Positions 52,598 to 62,047 are shown, counted from the first letter of the stretch. The stretch: 64,000 nt of DNA from Roseovarius sp. Pro17 (GCF_035599575.1 NZ_CP141179.1:992001-1056000); one strand, 5' to 3'. Numbers and translations are program-made. Notes: generated from the sequence alone by a model not told the origin.

Positions 52598-52706
52598 GGC
52601 TTGGCTCCTCGGCTGGGGCAGTGCCGAATAGACCCTCGGCAGGTGCAACAGCCGCGATGATGCGCCGATCGGTGGGTTGCGGCAAACGATGGATTCACAC
52701 TCATTG

Positions 52707-52723
52707 ACATTAGCGAAGCTAAT
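52707..52723. promoter_or_regulatory. Perfect palindrome in the HD/lysR divergent promoter
   Basis: CATTAGC-GAA-GCTAATG is a perfect 7-bp-arm dyad containing CTAAT, a half-site seen for GcvA-like LysR regulators. It lies 17 nt before the preferred lysR start and 110 nt before the HD gene start, and covers an upstream in-frame ATG (52722), which argues against that start. Confidence 0.55.
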
Positions 52724-52739
52724 GCCGAACCTTTTGCGC

Positions 52740-53624
52740 ATGATCACACCATTGCCGCCACTCTCCTGCTTTCGCGCGTTCGAGGCGACAGCCCGTCACC
52801 TCAGCTTTACCCTCGCAGCCAAAGAAATGAACGTGACACAATCTGCGGTCAGCCAACAGGTGCGCACGCTCGAGAACAGGCTGGGGCAGCCACTGTTCGA
52901 CCGAAAGACCAAAAGACTGACCCTGACGGATGCGGGGCGGCGGCTGGTGCCGTTCGCGGCCTCTGCCATCGCTGAGTTGATCAGAGGAACCGAGATGTTC
53001 GCGGCGGCGCGCGACCGCGAAACCGTCTCGGTCTCATGCACCACGTCATTTGCGCAGCTCTGGCTCGTCTCGCAGCTCAAGGGTTTTAGCGCGGCGCACC
53101 CGGGCATCGCCGTCCAGATTACCAGCACGCTGTGGCCGGATGATTATCTGCCGGGGAAAACCGATGTCGAGGTTCATTTTGGCCGCTTGGCGCAACTAAA
53201 TCGTCAGGCGACGCTGTTGATGCCGATCCAGTTTGTTCCAGTATGCTCTCCGACGTTGAGCGGCCCAATTGCTGGTCTGGACGACCTCTGGGAATTGCCA
53301 TTGATCGAAACGGTCGGCGCCCTTTACGGATGGAGCCGCTGGACACGTCAATTCGGGGTTTCAGTGCGCCCGACGCCCGCGTTTGTCGTCGACTCGATGA
53401 TCTTGGCGCAAACCACGGCGATTGCCGGGCTGGGGGTCGCGTTGGTCAGTCCTGCGCTGTGCCACGGCGCCCTGAGCAGCGGTCAGATTCACGTCGTGCT
53501 AGACTTGCCGACACTGGTCGAGGACTGCTTTTACTTTTCAGTTATGGGGGCTTCGGCTGATCGGCCTGCCGTAAAGGCCTTTTGCGATTGGCTGGAAGGC
53601 GCAGCGACCCCTCACCAAGGCTGA
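52740..53624 (+). CDS. LysR-family regulator, GcvA-like
   Basis: A 294-residue LysR protein. The N-terminus 'LPPLSCFRAFEATARHLSFTLAAKEMNVTQSAVSQQVRTLENRLG' is the GcvA-type winged helix; a substrate-binding domain follows. The start at 52740 matches the usual GcvA N-terminus. It is divergent from the HD/Rieske/CMD operon and followed by a binding-protein operon, so it probably controls one or both. The shared TTTTCG-N11-CGAAAA sites have LysR-type spacing and could also be its targets. Confidence 0.9.
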   Translation: MITPLPPLSCFRAFEATARHLSFTLAAKEMNVTQSAVSQQVRTLENRLGQPLFDRKTKRLTLTDAGRRLVPFAASAIAELIRGTEMFAAARDRETVSVSCTTSFAQLWLVSQLKGFSAAHPGIAVQITSTLWPDDYLPGKTDVEVHFGRLAQLNRQATLLMPIQFVPVCSPTLSGPIAGLDDLWELPLIETVGALYGWSRWTRQFGVSVRPTPAFVVDSMILAQTTAIAGLGVALVSPALCHGALSSGQIHVVLDLPTLVEDCFYFSVMGASADRPAVKAFCDWLEGAATPHQG

Positions 53625-53690
53625 TCGATCGCGTCTGCGCAACGCGCATTTGTTTCACTGTGTTTCGGCGAAAACAAGCGCGTGCCGTAT

Positions 53691-53713
53691 TTTTCGACAC
53701 GAGATGGCGAATA
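53691..53713. promoter_or_regulatory. Shared operator-like motif, copy B (binding-protein promoter)
   Basis: TTTTCG-N11-CGAATA with spacer ACACGAGATGG, 8 of 11 spacer positions equal to copy A at 38912-38922, and a shared 5' extension TATTTTTCG. It lies 117-139 nt before the binding-protein start. A partial, one-armed version (TTTTTCGAAACCCGATG) occurs at 55129-55145 before the frameshifted binding-protein gene. Confidence 0.6.
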
Positions 53714-53829
53714 AACGTAACTTCGCAGGTCGCCCATGCCCTTTGTTAAGGTGTGAAGCAAAAGGCGCAATCAGACAATGCGTCAATATCAACGGGGCAC
53801 AACGCCCTATCAACGGGGAGAGAGACACG

Positions 53830-54939
53830 ATGTTCGACAAACTAATGATGCGCGACACGCTGACCGAGGGGGCCAAAGCCTACAAGGCGGGACGGCTGAA
53901 CCGCCGTGGTTTCCTTGCCCTTTGCGGCATGGCGGGGGTTGCGCTGCCCTCAGTTTTCGCCGGTGACGCTGAGGCCGCCGCCAACGAGATCATAATGTGG
54001 AACTGGGGCGGCGAGTCGCCTGAATGTCAGGCCAAGGCGCTGGGCGAATCGTTCGAAGAGCAGACTGGCATGCCCCTTAGGTTCGACACGTCCGGGCCGC
54101 TTCAGGGCAAGATCAAGGAAATGGTGGATAGCGGCAACGTGACCGCGGATGTCTGCGACGGCGATCTTTTCGATGCCGTGGCGCTGGGGCCGAAGGGCTA
54201 TCTGGAACCGATCGACTATGACGTCGTAAGCAAGGAAAAAACCCTGCCGCAATATGCGCTGGAATATGGCGTGTCGATCATCCTCTACGGTTATGCCTTT
54301 GTCTATGACACCGAGGCTTATGGCGACACGCCGCCAACCGGCTGGGCCGATTTCTTTGATACGGCCAAGTTTCCCGGCACGCGTTCGCTCTATAAATGGG
54401 CCAACGGATCGCTTGAGGGGGCGTTGATCGCCGATGGCGTGGACAAGGACGCGCTTTATCCGCTTGATATGGATCGCGCGCTGGCCAAGATCAAATCGAT
54501 CAAGGACGACAGCATCTATTGGGGCTCTGCCTCCGAGGCGCATTCGATGGTCGTGAACGGCGAGGTGTCGATGGGCATGCTGTTTCAGAACCGTGCACGC
54601 AACATCGAAAAGGACACAGACGGGCGTTACAAGCTGGTCATGAACGAGGCGCTGGCCATGCCCGGAGCCTATATCGTGCCCAAGGGCAATCCGGCGGGGC
54701 GCGACGCGATCATGAAATTTATCGCCAACGCCCAATCCGTGCCCGCGCAGTTGTCGCTGTTCGAGTGTCTGGGCATGACGCCCTCGAACCCCGAAGCATT
54801 TGCGCAGGTTCCCGAAGATGAGCAGTTATACGCCATCACGTCTGCGCAGAATATCGACAACATCATCTACAACGATCCCACTTGGTGGGGCGAAAACGGG
54901 TCCGATGCCGTCAACGCCTTTCTGGATGCGATAAGCTGA
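53830..54939 (+). CDS. ABC transporter substrate-binding protein (PotD-like), intact copy
   Basis: A 369-residue binding protein. The ATG at 53830 follows GGGGAGAG. The N-terminus has a Tat-like signal ('LNRRGFLALCGMAGVALPSVFA'), then 'NEIIMWNWGGESPECQAKALGESFEEQTG' and 'GKIKEMVDSGNVTADVCDGDLFDAVALG', typical of the spermidine/putrescine-like family that also includes opine, choline and betaine binders. It is preceded by operator copy B. With the neighbouring transporter set damaged, it probably serves the ATPase/permease set at 44311-46965. Confidence 0.9.
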   Translation: MFDKLMMRDTLTEGAKAYKAGRLNRRGFLALCGMAGVALPSVFAGDAEAAANEIIMWNWGGESPECQAKALGESFEEQTGMPLRFDTSGPLQGKIKEMVDSGNVTADVCDGDLFDAVALGPKGYLEPIDYDVVSKEKTLPQYALEYGVSIILYGYAFVYDTEAYGDTPPTGWADFFDTAKFPGTRSLYKWANGSLEGALIADGVDKDALYPLDMDRALAKIKSIKDDSIYWGSASEAHSMVVNGEVSMGMLFQNRARNIEKDTDGRYKLVMNEALAMPGAYIVPKGNPAGRDAIMKFIANAQSVPAQLSLFECLGMTPSNPEAFAQVPEDEQLYAITSAQNIDNIIYNDPTWWGENGSDAVNAFLDAIS

Positions 54940-54944
54940 CGCGC

Positions 54945-54975
54945 GGCCGCGCAGGACAGATTGCCTTGCGCGGCC
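54945..54975 (+). terminator. Stem-loop after the intact binding-protein gene
   Basis: Five nt after the stop codon a 9-bp perfect stem GGCCGCGCA/TGCGCGGCC closes a loop that can extend by two further pairs past a bulge. There is no T-run. It may stabilise the mRNA or end transcription weakly. The 54976-55236 stretch has only the degenerate operator-like site and no gene. Confidence 0.45.
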
Positions 54976-55236
54976 AGCGGACCCAGTTGCGATTGCAAGG
55001 ACCGGGCAGGGCCGACGAGCGACATGACAAGCCTCCATCTAGGCCTGCCAAAAGGTCTGGGGCGCGACCCGGTTCGGCGTCGATAATTCCACACTGTGAG
55101 TTTGTCAAAAATTCCTGACTTGCGTCGATTTTTCGAAACCCGATGCGGTGTTTTTGGCGAGACTTCTTTGACCGGGCGAAAATCCGACCGCACCGAACCG
55201 GACGGCGCTCAGGTCCTACAACAGATGGAGGTATCA

Positions 55237-56243
55237 ATGCATCCGAAGCCGAAACCCATTGCTCTGGCCATGGGCGTCGCAACTGCGATGACCGGAATGG
55301 CGCAGGCCGATACGATGGTGTTTACCGCATGGGGCGGTAGCACGCAGGACGCTGAATATAAATCGTGGGGCGCGCCGCCGGCCGCCGAGACGGGTGCAAA
55401 CGTCGTGATGGACGGACCGACCGACTACGGCAAATTGCAGGCGATGGTCGACTCCGGCAATGTCGCGTGGGACGTGGTCGATGTCGAATTCGACTTTGCC
55501 TATACGCCGCCGAGGCTGGCATGTTGGAGCCGCTGGATTTCTCGGTCATCGACCGCGACGCAATCGATCCGCGTTTTGTCACCGACTATGCTGTCAGTTC
55601 CTTTCCGTTCAGCTTTATACTGGGCTACAATACGGACGTCATAGGCGATGCCGAACCGCAGAGCTGGAATGATCTCTTCGACATCGAGAAGTTCCCGGGA
55701 CAGCGCGCCTTTTACAAATGGTCCTCACCTGGCGCCTTGGAAATCGCGCTTTTGGCCGACGGCGTGGCACCAGCGGACCTCTATCCGCTTGACCTTGACC
55801 GGGCGTTTGCCAAGCTCGACACGATCAAGGATCATATCGTCTGGTGGGGCGGCGGCGCGCAGTCGCAGCAATTGATTGCGTCTGGCGAGACCCCGCTTGG
55901 GATGTTCTGGGATATGCGCCTCTGGCCGTTGCAGGCTTCGGGCATGCCGGTGAAAATTCAGTGGAATGAAAACCTGCTGTCTGTGGATGCGCTGGTCATA
56001 CCCAAGGGCGCACCCAACAAGGATCTTGCGATGAAGTTTCTTGCCAAGGTCGCCACCCCCGAAGGTCAGAAAACCTTTATGGACATCATCACCTCCGAAG
56101 AGGTGGAGGGCGGTGTCGCTGGCGGTGGCAACGTTCAAACCCTGCCCGAAGGTGGCGCGAACCAGATTGCGCTGGGCAACGATTGGTGGGGCAAGAACCG
56201 CGACATGATTGCCGAGCGCTGGTATGCGTGGCAGGCCAAGTAA
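55237..56243 (+). pseudogene. ABC substrate-binding protein (PotD-like), frameshifted
   Basis: The protein starts at 55237 with a signal peptide ('ALAMGVATAMTGMAQA') and continues as a PotD-like binding protein through 'KLQAMVDSGNVAWDVVDVEFDFAY'. Near 55503 the frame breaks: the rest ('AAEAGMLEPLDFSVIDRDAIDPRF' to the end 'RWYAWQAK' at 56243) is in a different frame, consistent with loss of one base. Both halves are otherwise well preserved, so either decay is recent or this is a sequencing error. Two permeases and a broken ATPase gene follow. Confidence 0.8.
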
Positions 56244-56320
56244 TCTCCTCTGACAGACCATCACACCCCGATTGCGCAGGGCGCAGTCGGGGGTCTCGTC
56301 CGACACCGGGGATAACGTAG

Positions 56321-57163
56321 ATGGCGGCAGCAACCAAACCGCGGCGGCGTGGAAAAGGTATCGGCCTCGCCCTTCCGGCAATGCTGTTGCTTGCCGTCTT
56401 TTTTGTGGTGCCTGTTATCGCTCTTTTGCTCAGGTCCGTGACCGAGCCGCAATTGGGCCTGCACAACTACCAGACGCTCATCGCGACGACGACCTACGCC
56501 AAGATATTCTGGAACACGTTCATGGTGTCGGCGGTCGTGACGGCGGTCACGATCCTGCTGGGCTATCCGGTGGCATGGCTGCTGTCGATCCTGCCGGGCC
56601 GCTGGGCGGCAATCGGCTTTGGCATCATACTGCTATCGATGTGGACCAACCTTCTGGCGCGCACCTATGCGTGGATGGTGCTACTGCAATCGACGGGGGT
56701 CATAAATCGCACGCTCAAGGCGCTCGGGATCATCGACACGCCCTTGCAACTGATCAACAATCTGACCGGCGTGACCATCGGCATGGTCTATATCATGCTG
56801 CCGTTCTTTATCCTGCCGCTTCAGGCGACGTTCCGCACCATCGACCCGGCGATATTGCAGGCCGCGTCGCTGTGCGGTGCCGGGCGCTGGCAGGCGTTTC
56901 GCCGGGTTCTGTTACCGCTCAGCCTGCCGGGAATTCTGTCGGGCGGGCTGATCGTGTTTGTGATGTCGCTGGGCTATTTCGTGACGCCCGCGCTGCTGGG
57001 CGGAACGTCGAACATGATGCTGGCTGAACTGATTGCGCAGTTGGTTCAGTCGCTGCTGAACTGGGGCCTTGGTGGGGCCGCTGCATTTGTGCTGCTGGTG
57101 GTGACACTGGCGCTCTATGCGTTGCAGGTCCGCTTTTTCGGCGCGCCGGGACGGGAGAGCTGA
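56321..57163 (+). CDS. ABC transporter permease (PotB type), second set
   Basis: A 280-residue permease with six helices: 'LALPAMLLLAVFFVVPVIALLLRSV', 'LSMWTNLLARTYAWMVLLQSTGVIN' and the coupling loop 'AILQAASLCGAGRWQAFRRVLLPLSLPGIL'. The frame is intact. It belongs to the second importer, whose binding protein and ATPase genes are disrupted. Confidence 0.9.
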   Translation: MAAATKPRRRGKGIGLALPAMLLLAVFFVVPVIALLLRSVTEPQLGLHNYQTLIATTTYAKIFWNTFMVSAVVTAVTILLGYPVAWLLSILPGRWAAIGFGIILLSMWTNLLARTYAWMVLLQSTGVINRTLKALGIIDTPLQLINNLTGVTIGMVYIMLPFFILPLQATFRTIDPAILQAASLCGAGRWQAFRRVLLPLSLPGILSGGLIVFVMSLGYFVTPALLGGTSNMMLAELIAQLVQSLLNWGLGGAAAFVLLVVTLALYALQVRFFGAPGRES

Positions 57164-57164
57164 C

Positions 57165-57959
57165 ATGCTGTTGAACCTTGACCGCATGGGCGGGCTTCGC
57201 TGGGTTTTGGTACTGATCTCTGTGCTGGTCATGCTGTTTTTGATCCTGCCGGTCGCCTTTATCGTCGCCCTGTCATTTGGGTCTTCCCAATGGCTGGCTT
57301 TTCCACCGCCCGGCTGGACGTTGCGCTGGTATCACGAATTTTTCGCCGATCCGCGCTGGCTGGCGGCAATCTGGACCAGTGCCAAGATCGGCGTTCTGGT
57401 GATGATCTCGTCAACATTGCTGGGTCTGTTGGCGTCCTTTGCACTGGTGCGCGGTCGCTTTCGCGGGCGCGAAACATTGCGCGCGGCCTTCCTGACGCCA
57501 ATGATCCTGCCGGTCGTCGTGGTGGCTGTGGCGCTCTATGCCTTCTTTCTCAAGGTCGGGTTGAACGGCACGCTGCTGGGCTTTGTCATCGCCCATACCG
57601 TGCTGGCGCTACCGTTCGCCATCATCCCGATTTCCACAGCCCTCGCAGGCTTTGACAAATCGGTCGAGGATGCCGCGATCCTTTGCGGCGCCAGTCCTTG
57701 GGAGGCGCGTCTGCGCATCACGTTGCCCAGCATTCGCCACGGGCTGTTTGCCGCAGTGGTGTTTAGTTTTCTGGTGTCCTGGGACGAGGTCGTCATCGCC
57801 ATTTTCATGGCCAGTCCAACGCTTCAGACGATGCCCGTGCGTATCTGGGGATCATTGCGGCAGGATTTGTCGCCCGTCATCGCCGCTGCGTCCTCGCTGT
57901 TGATCCTCCTCACGCTGGCGCTGATGTTGCTGGCCGCATTGCTACGGAAAAAAGGCTGA
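57165..57959 (+). CDS. ABC transporter permease (PotC type), second set
   Basis: A 264-residue permease starting 1 nt after the preceding stop. Six helices and the coupling loop 'SVEDAAILCGASPWEARLRITLPSIRHGLFA' are intact. It is followed by the ATPase gene with a 3-nt gap. Confidence 0.9.
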   Translation: MLLNLDRMGGLRWVLVLISVLVMLFLILPVAFIVALSFGSSQWLAFPPPGWTLRWYHEFFADPRWLAAIWTSAKIGVLVMISSTLLGLLASFALVRGRFRGRETLRAAFLTPMILPVVVVAVALYAFFLKVGLNGTLLGFVIAHTVLALPFAIIPISTALAGFDKSVEDAAILCGASPWEARLRITLPSIRHGLFAAVVFSFLVSWDEVVIAIFMASPTLQTMPVRIWGSLRQDLSPVIAAASSLLILLTLALMLLAALLRKKG

Positions 57960-57962
57960 CCA

Positions 57963-59042
57963 ATGAGCGAAAACGCATTTCTCAGCATCCGCAATCTGGG
58001 CAAGTCCTTTGGTGCGGTGCGCGCCATCGACGATATCTCGCTTGAGGTGCCGCAGGGCGAGTTTCTGACGTTTCTCGGCTCCTCCGGTTCCGGCAAAAGC
58101 ACCACGCTCTACGCGCTTGCCGGGTTTCTGGAGCTTAGTCAGGGTGATATCCTCCTCGAGGGGAAATCAATTCTGGGCCTGCCCAGCCACAAGCGCAACA
58201 TCGGCATGGTGTTTCAGCGCTACACGCTGTTCATGCACCTTAGCGTGGGCGAAAACATCGCCTTTCCGCTGCGCGTGCGCCGCCAATCGACCTCCGAGAT
58301 TAACGCCCGTGTCGACTAAATGCTGGCGCTGGTGCGGCTGGAGGGGTTCCGCGACCGGATGCCCGCCGCCCTGTCGGGTGGGCAACAACAGCGCGTGGCG
58401 CTGGCGCGGGCCTTGGCCTATGATCCGCCGATCCTGCTGATGGACGAGCCTCTTTCGGCATTGGACAAAAAGCTGCGTGAAGAGATCCAGACCGAAATCA
58501 AGCGCGTCCACCAGCAAACCGGGGTGACGATCCTCTATGTGACCCACGATCAGGAAGAGGCGCTGCGCCTGTCTGATCGAATTGCGCTGTTCAACGATGG
58601 CCGCATTGAGCAGGTCGGCAGCGGTGTTGATCTCTACAATGATCCCATCACCCGGTTCTCGGCCGCCTTCATGGGGAATTCCAATTTCCTGCAAACCAAG
58701 GCAGAAAACCTGCGCTCGGGTCACGCAGATGCACGGTTTCCGGACGGGACAGTCATCGCGCAGGTGCCCGTGCATGGCTGCACGGATAGCGGGGGCGAGG
58801 GTGTCCTCATGGTGCGCCCCGAGAACATTCGGATTCAATCCGAGACGGCGACGTCGGGCTTGCCCGCGACAATTAGCGATGTGACCTTTCTGGGCGATTG
58901 CCAGTTGATCTCGGCCCGCACAGGATGGGGCGACGAGCTGTCGATCCGCACGCCGTTGATCAACGGGGCGCACCAGCCCCTCAGGCCCAATGATGCCGTT
59001 CGGCTGGCATGGGACAACGCCGGTAGCTACCTGTTCTTGTGA
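57963..59042 (+). pseudogene. ABC transporter ATPase (PotA type) interrupted by a stop codon
   Basis: The gene encodes a complete PotA-like ATPase except for an in-frame TAA at 58317-58319, just after 'TSEINARVD'. The first 118 codons hold Walker A ('GSSGSGKST') and the Q-loop ('GMVFQRYTLF'); the following 240 codons, in the same frame and starting with ATG directly after the TAA, hold the signature 'LSGGQQQRVALARAL', Walker B 'ILLMDEPLSALD', the switch His and the TOBE region. A single substitution of an AAA or GAA codon explains it. Reinitiation at the adjacent ATG could in principle give a split ATPase. Confidence 0.8.
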
Positions 59043-60184
59043 GGCGGAGCGGGTAGGTCCGGTAGTTTTTTCATATGCTCCGCCTTGGCCTTTTCGACGC
59101 CTCGCTGCTCGAGCGTTTGCAGAAACGCGGCCAAAGTTCCCGGCCATGTGGGCGCATTGTCCCGTTCGGGCCAGGCTTGCCTGTAATCCGATGGGCGTCG
59201 CCCAAAGTGCTTTCCGAACGAATATGCAAAATGAGACAGCGTATTGAATCCTGACGCGGTAGCGATTTCGCGGATGCTGAGGCCGGTCGCGATCAAGAGG
59301 ACGCGCGCGTGCTGCAATCGCAGCAGCAGGCTGAACTGAACCACGGTGCAGCCGATACTCTGTCGGAATTGCCGTTCCAGCTGACGCTGCGAGACGCCCA
59401 GCGATTTTGCCACCTCCGGCACCGAAAGCGGTTCGGCCAGATGGCCCTCGATCAGATTGATTGCCTCTCGCACCACTGGCGCCAGTGTATCCATCCCGCG
59501 CCCCATGGTGCGCCGCTGTGGTGCATTGCCGGGGCGCACGGGGTGATGCAGCATCTGATCTGCGATCTCGCCTGCGACCCGCTCGCCATGCGAGTCTGCG
59601 ATCAGTTTCAGCATTAGATCCACGCCGGCCAATGCACCGGCGCAACTCATGATCTTGGCGTCGTCGATGAACAACTGCTCTTTGAAAACGATGTCATGAA
59701 ACTGTTCATGAAAACCGGGCGCCCAGGACCAGTGGGTCGCCATCTCGATCCCCTCAGCCAGACCTGCGCGGGCCACCAGATAACAGCCCAATTCGACGGC
59801 ACAGATCCGCGCCCCGGCCCGCGCCTGCTGCCGTATCCACGACAGCGTCTCGCGGTTGCTGTAAGTCTCGCTGCCCCAACTGGCCACGACGAACACTAAC
59901 TCGCCGCGCCGATTTCGTTCGGGCGGCTCGATTGCCGGTTGTTGCATACCGTTGCTGGCCAAAATCATGCTTCCGTCCAGCGAGACGACGTCCCAAGAGT
60001 AAAGCGGCGATGGCGCCAGATAATTGGCCACCCGCAGCGTGTCGATCATCGTTATGACGGCAGACATGTTGAAACGGGGCACGATGAGGAACGTCACCTT
60101 TTCGGGTTCCGCCCGCGTTTGAGGCTGTATTGGCTTCGCCGTTGACGCCGGTTCGCCCTTGGTTCGGTATGTGGGGAACTTCAT
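59027..60184 (-). CDS. GlxA-type AraC-family regulator (CdhR-like)
   Basis: A protein of about 385 residues: a DJ-1/PfpI-like amidotransferase domain ('FVVASWGSET', 'ICAVELGCYLVARAGLAEGIEMATHW', 'IMSCAGALAGVDLML') and a C-terminal AraC DNA-binding domain ('LSVPEVAKSLGVSQRQLERQFRQSIG', 'SIREIATASGFNTLSHFAYSFGKHFG'). This architecture is that of GbdR and CdhR, which activate glycine betaine and carnitine catabolism in pseudomonads. The ATG at 60184 is the first to give a sensible N-terminus; the frame is open further upstream. It ends 16 nt into the convergent ATPase gene. Confidence 0.85.
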   Translation of the reverse strand: MKFPTYRTKGEPASTAKPIQPQTRAEPEKVTFLIVPRFNMSAVITMIDTLRVANYLAPSPLYSWDVVSLDGSMILASNGMQQPAIEPPERNRRGELVFVVASWGSETYSNRETLSWIRQQARAGARICAVELGCYLVARAGLAEGIEMATHWSWAPGFHEQFHDIVFKEQLFIDDAKIMSCAGALAGVDLMLKLIADSHGERVAGEIADQMLHHPVRPGNAPQRRTMGRGMDTLAPVVREAINLIEGHLAEPLSVPEVAKSLGVSQRQLERQFRQSIGCTVVQFSLLLRLQHARVLLIATGLSIREIATASGFNTLSHFAYSFGKHFGRRPSDYRQAWPERDNAPTWPGTLAAFLQTLEQRGVEKAKAEHMKKLPDLPAPPHKNR

Positions 60185-60643
60185 CTCGAAAATCGTCTTT
60201 CCATAAGCGATGACTGAACCGCGACCCTTCTTTGGTGTCAGACTAGAGGCGTCATGCGGGTTCCTCCAACATCTTTTGCGGACCATGTCCTTGGGCATCG
60301 TCCATCCGAGTGTCGAAGGTCCGGCGCCCTTGTCGGCAATGGCCCGAACTCGAACTCTCGTCCACTTGGCGCGCAGCGCTTGGGGCGAATGCCCTGCTAA
60401 GCAATCAAGGGCGACCAGAAGCCCGATTGGCGCAACCGCGCGGCCCACTGACAGATGCAGCGCCGTCTCGGGGGGGGGCACAAGGTCGCGTCCAGCTCAT
60501 CCGCCAGCCGTTATCGCGGCTACGCATTTCTACACCGCAGATCAGGCGCAGGTCATAACCGTTCATGACCGATCCGACGAACAACCTGATCTACGTGCAA
60601 TTAGGTGCCTCGCTGGGCGCGCTCCACGATATCGCGGGCGTCA
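60185..60643. other. Intergenic stretch of 459 nt without a supported gene
   Basis: This lies upstream of the AraC-type gene and downstream of the serine hydrolase gene (both minus strand). Open frames exist on both strands but none has a credible ribosome site or recognisable protein. It contains a run of eight G at about 60471. The AraC gene promoter is expected at the left end. Confidence 0.4.
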
Positions 60644-61969
60644 TCAGGCCGGTGACATTGCGTCCCGGATCGCGGTGACGGCGGACAGCATGTCGACCGT
60701 GTAGCTGTGGATCAGAAAATCGGGCCATGTCGACATCTTGACGGCCATGAACTCGGTCTTGGGGTCCAGATAGATCAACTGGCCAAAGACGCCACGGGCC
60801 ATGAAATCCCCGCGCGCGACGTCGTGTATCCACCACTGGCGGCTATAGGCGCCATTGGGTGAGGTGAGGGTATAAGGATCACCGTAGGCGGCGTGATCGC
60901 CCGTCGCGCTGGCGCGCACCCACTCTTCGGGCACGATCTGAGTGCCGTTATACGCGCCGCCCTCGAGCATCATCAGGCCAAAGCGGGCATAGTCGCGCAT
61001 AGTCGCGTTAAAACCGCCATCGGCCAGCGCGGTGCCTGCGCGATCGACGGTAAAATAGCCGTCCCGCTCGGCGCCGATGCGCGACCAGATGCGATCAGAC
61101 AGCAGGCTGGAGAGCGATTGGTTCGCCGCACGCTCCAGCGCCCAAGCGGTAACGTCCGTCTCGATCGAGCGGTACTTGAACGACTCACCATGCGGGCGCT
61201 CTTGCGGCAGGGTGACGATGACGTCGCGGATTGTCGGCACCGGCTCGCCCGGTTCGGGTGGACGCCATCCGCTGGCGACGTCGATGCGGGTCATATCCGA
61301 GCCGGGCGTGCCGTAATCCTCGGTAAACCGCGCGCCTGACGTCATGTCGAGCACATGGCGCACGGTGGCACCTGCATAACCCGACTTCTCCAGCTCCGGT
61401 ATCAGGACCGTAAGTGGTGTGTCGAGATCCAGTATGCCTTCGCCGTGCAGGACGCCGGCCAGCGTGCCGACGACCGACTTGGCCACCGATTGCGATAGAT
61501 GCGGCGTGCGCGGCTCCATGTCGTTGTGATAGCTTTCATGCACCACGCGCCCACGGCTCATCACCAGAAACCCGTCGGTATAGCTGGTGTCCAGCCAGTC
61601 CTTGACGCTTTGCTGCTGGCCAGAGAGCGCGGTGAATGTGATGGGGTTCACATCCCGCAGGGCCAAGGGCAGGGCGCGCACAGGCATTGTGCCGCGCTCG
61701 ACGTCTGCGGTGGGAAACAGGCTGCGCATGTTCAGGAACGACCAGCGGTTGAATGGGGGCATGTCCCAATTCGACGGGCCGGGAATCTTGTCCGGCGGCG
61801 GCGGAAAGCCTTGCATGAGACCCTGTTCGCCGGCTGTGAGAATCGGCGCGCCCGGTACCGGTGCTGCCGGGACAGGCGCCGTTTGCACAGGTGTTGCCGG
61901 TGCGCTGGACGCAGGCAAAGGGACTGGCGCTGCCGGAGACTTGGAGCTGGGGGCGTCGGGGGGCGTCAT
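60644..61969 (-). CDS. Serine hydrolase, class C beta-lactamase family
   Basis: A 441-residue protein. A Pro/Ala/Ser-rich N-terminal segment (about residues 1-55) precedes a beta-lactamase-like domain with 'SQSVAKSVVG' (Ser-x-x-Lys), 'LTVLIPELEKSGYAGATVRHVLDMTSGARF', 'FKYRSIETDVTAWALE' and 'YSRQWWIHD'. It is most like broad esterase/amidase members of the family, including 6-aminohexanoate-dimer hydrolase-like proteins. The ATG at 61969 follows GAGGAC. There is no clear signal peptide. The substrate cannot be read. Confidence 0.85.
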   Translation of the reverse strand: MTPPDAPSSKSPAAPVPLPASSAPATPVQTAPVPAAPVPGAPILTAGEQGLMQGFPPPPDKIPGPSNWDMPPFNRWSFLNMRSLFPTADVERGTMPVRALPLALRDVNPITFTALSGQQQSVKDWLDTSYTDGFLVMSRGRVVHESYHNDMEPRTPHLSQSVAKSVVGTLAGVLHGEGILDLDTPLTVLIPELEKSGYAGATVRHVLDMTSGARFTEDYGTPGSDMTRIDVASGWRPPEPGEPVPTIRDVIVTLPQERPHGESFKYRSIETDVTAWALERAANQSLSSLLSDRIWSRIGAERDGYFTVDRAGTALADGGFNATMRDYARFGLMMLEGGAYNGTQIVPEEWVRASATGDHAAYGDPYTLTSPNGAYSRQWWIHDVARGDFMARGVFGQLIYLDPKTEFMAVKMSTWPDFLIHSYTVDMLSAVTAIRDAMSPA

Positions 61970-62002
61970 GGAGTCTGTCCTCGGGGTCTGGGCGTAAAAT
62001 GC

Positions 62003-62034
62003 AAAAGGACGGGGCGCAGACATGCGCCCCGTCC
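62003..62034 (-). terminator. Rho-independent terminator after the polyamine-type binding-protein gene
   Basis: On the minus strand, 14 nt after the binding-protein stop, a perfect 12-bp stem (arms 62034-62023 and 62018-62007) with a 4-nt loop is followed by TTTT. It separates the ABC operon from the serine hydrolase gene. Confidence 0.75.
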
Positions 62035-62047
62035 AGCACTCAATGCC

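Noticed and set aside
58167..59645. Long minus-strand open frame (492 codons) opposite the broken ATPase and overlapping the AraC-type gene
   Set aside because: The ATPase frame is conserved on the plus strand and the AraC-type protein is clear in another minus frame; this one has no recognisable content.
60565..60678. 37-codon plus-strand frame at the end of the serine hydrolase gene
   Set aside because: No ribosome site, no recognisable protein, overlaps the 3' end of a real gene.
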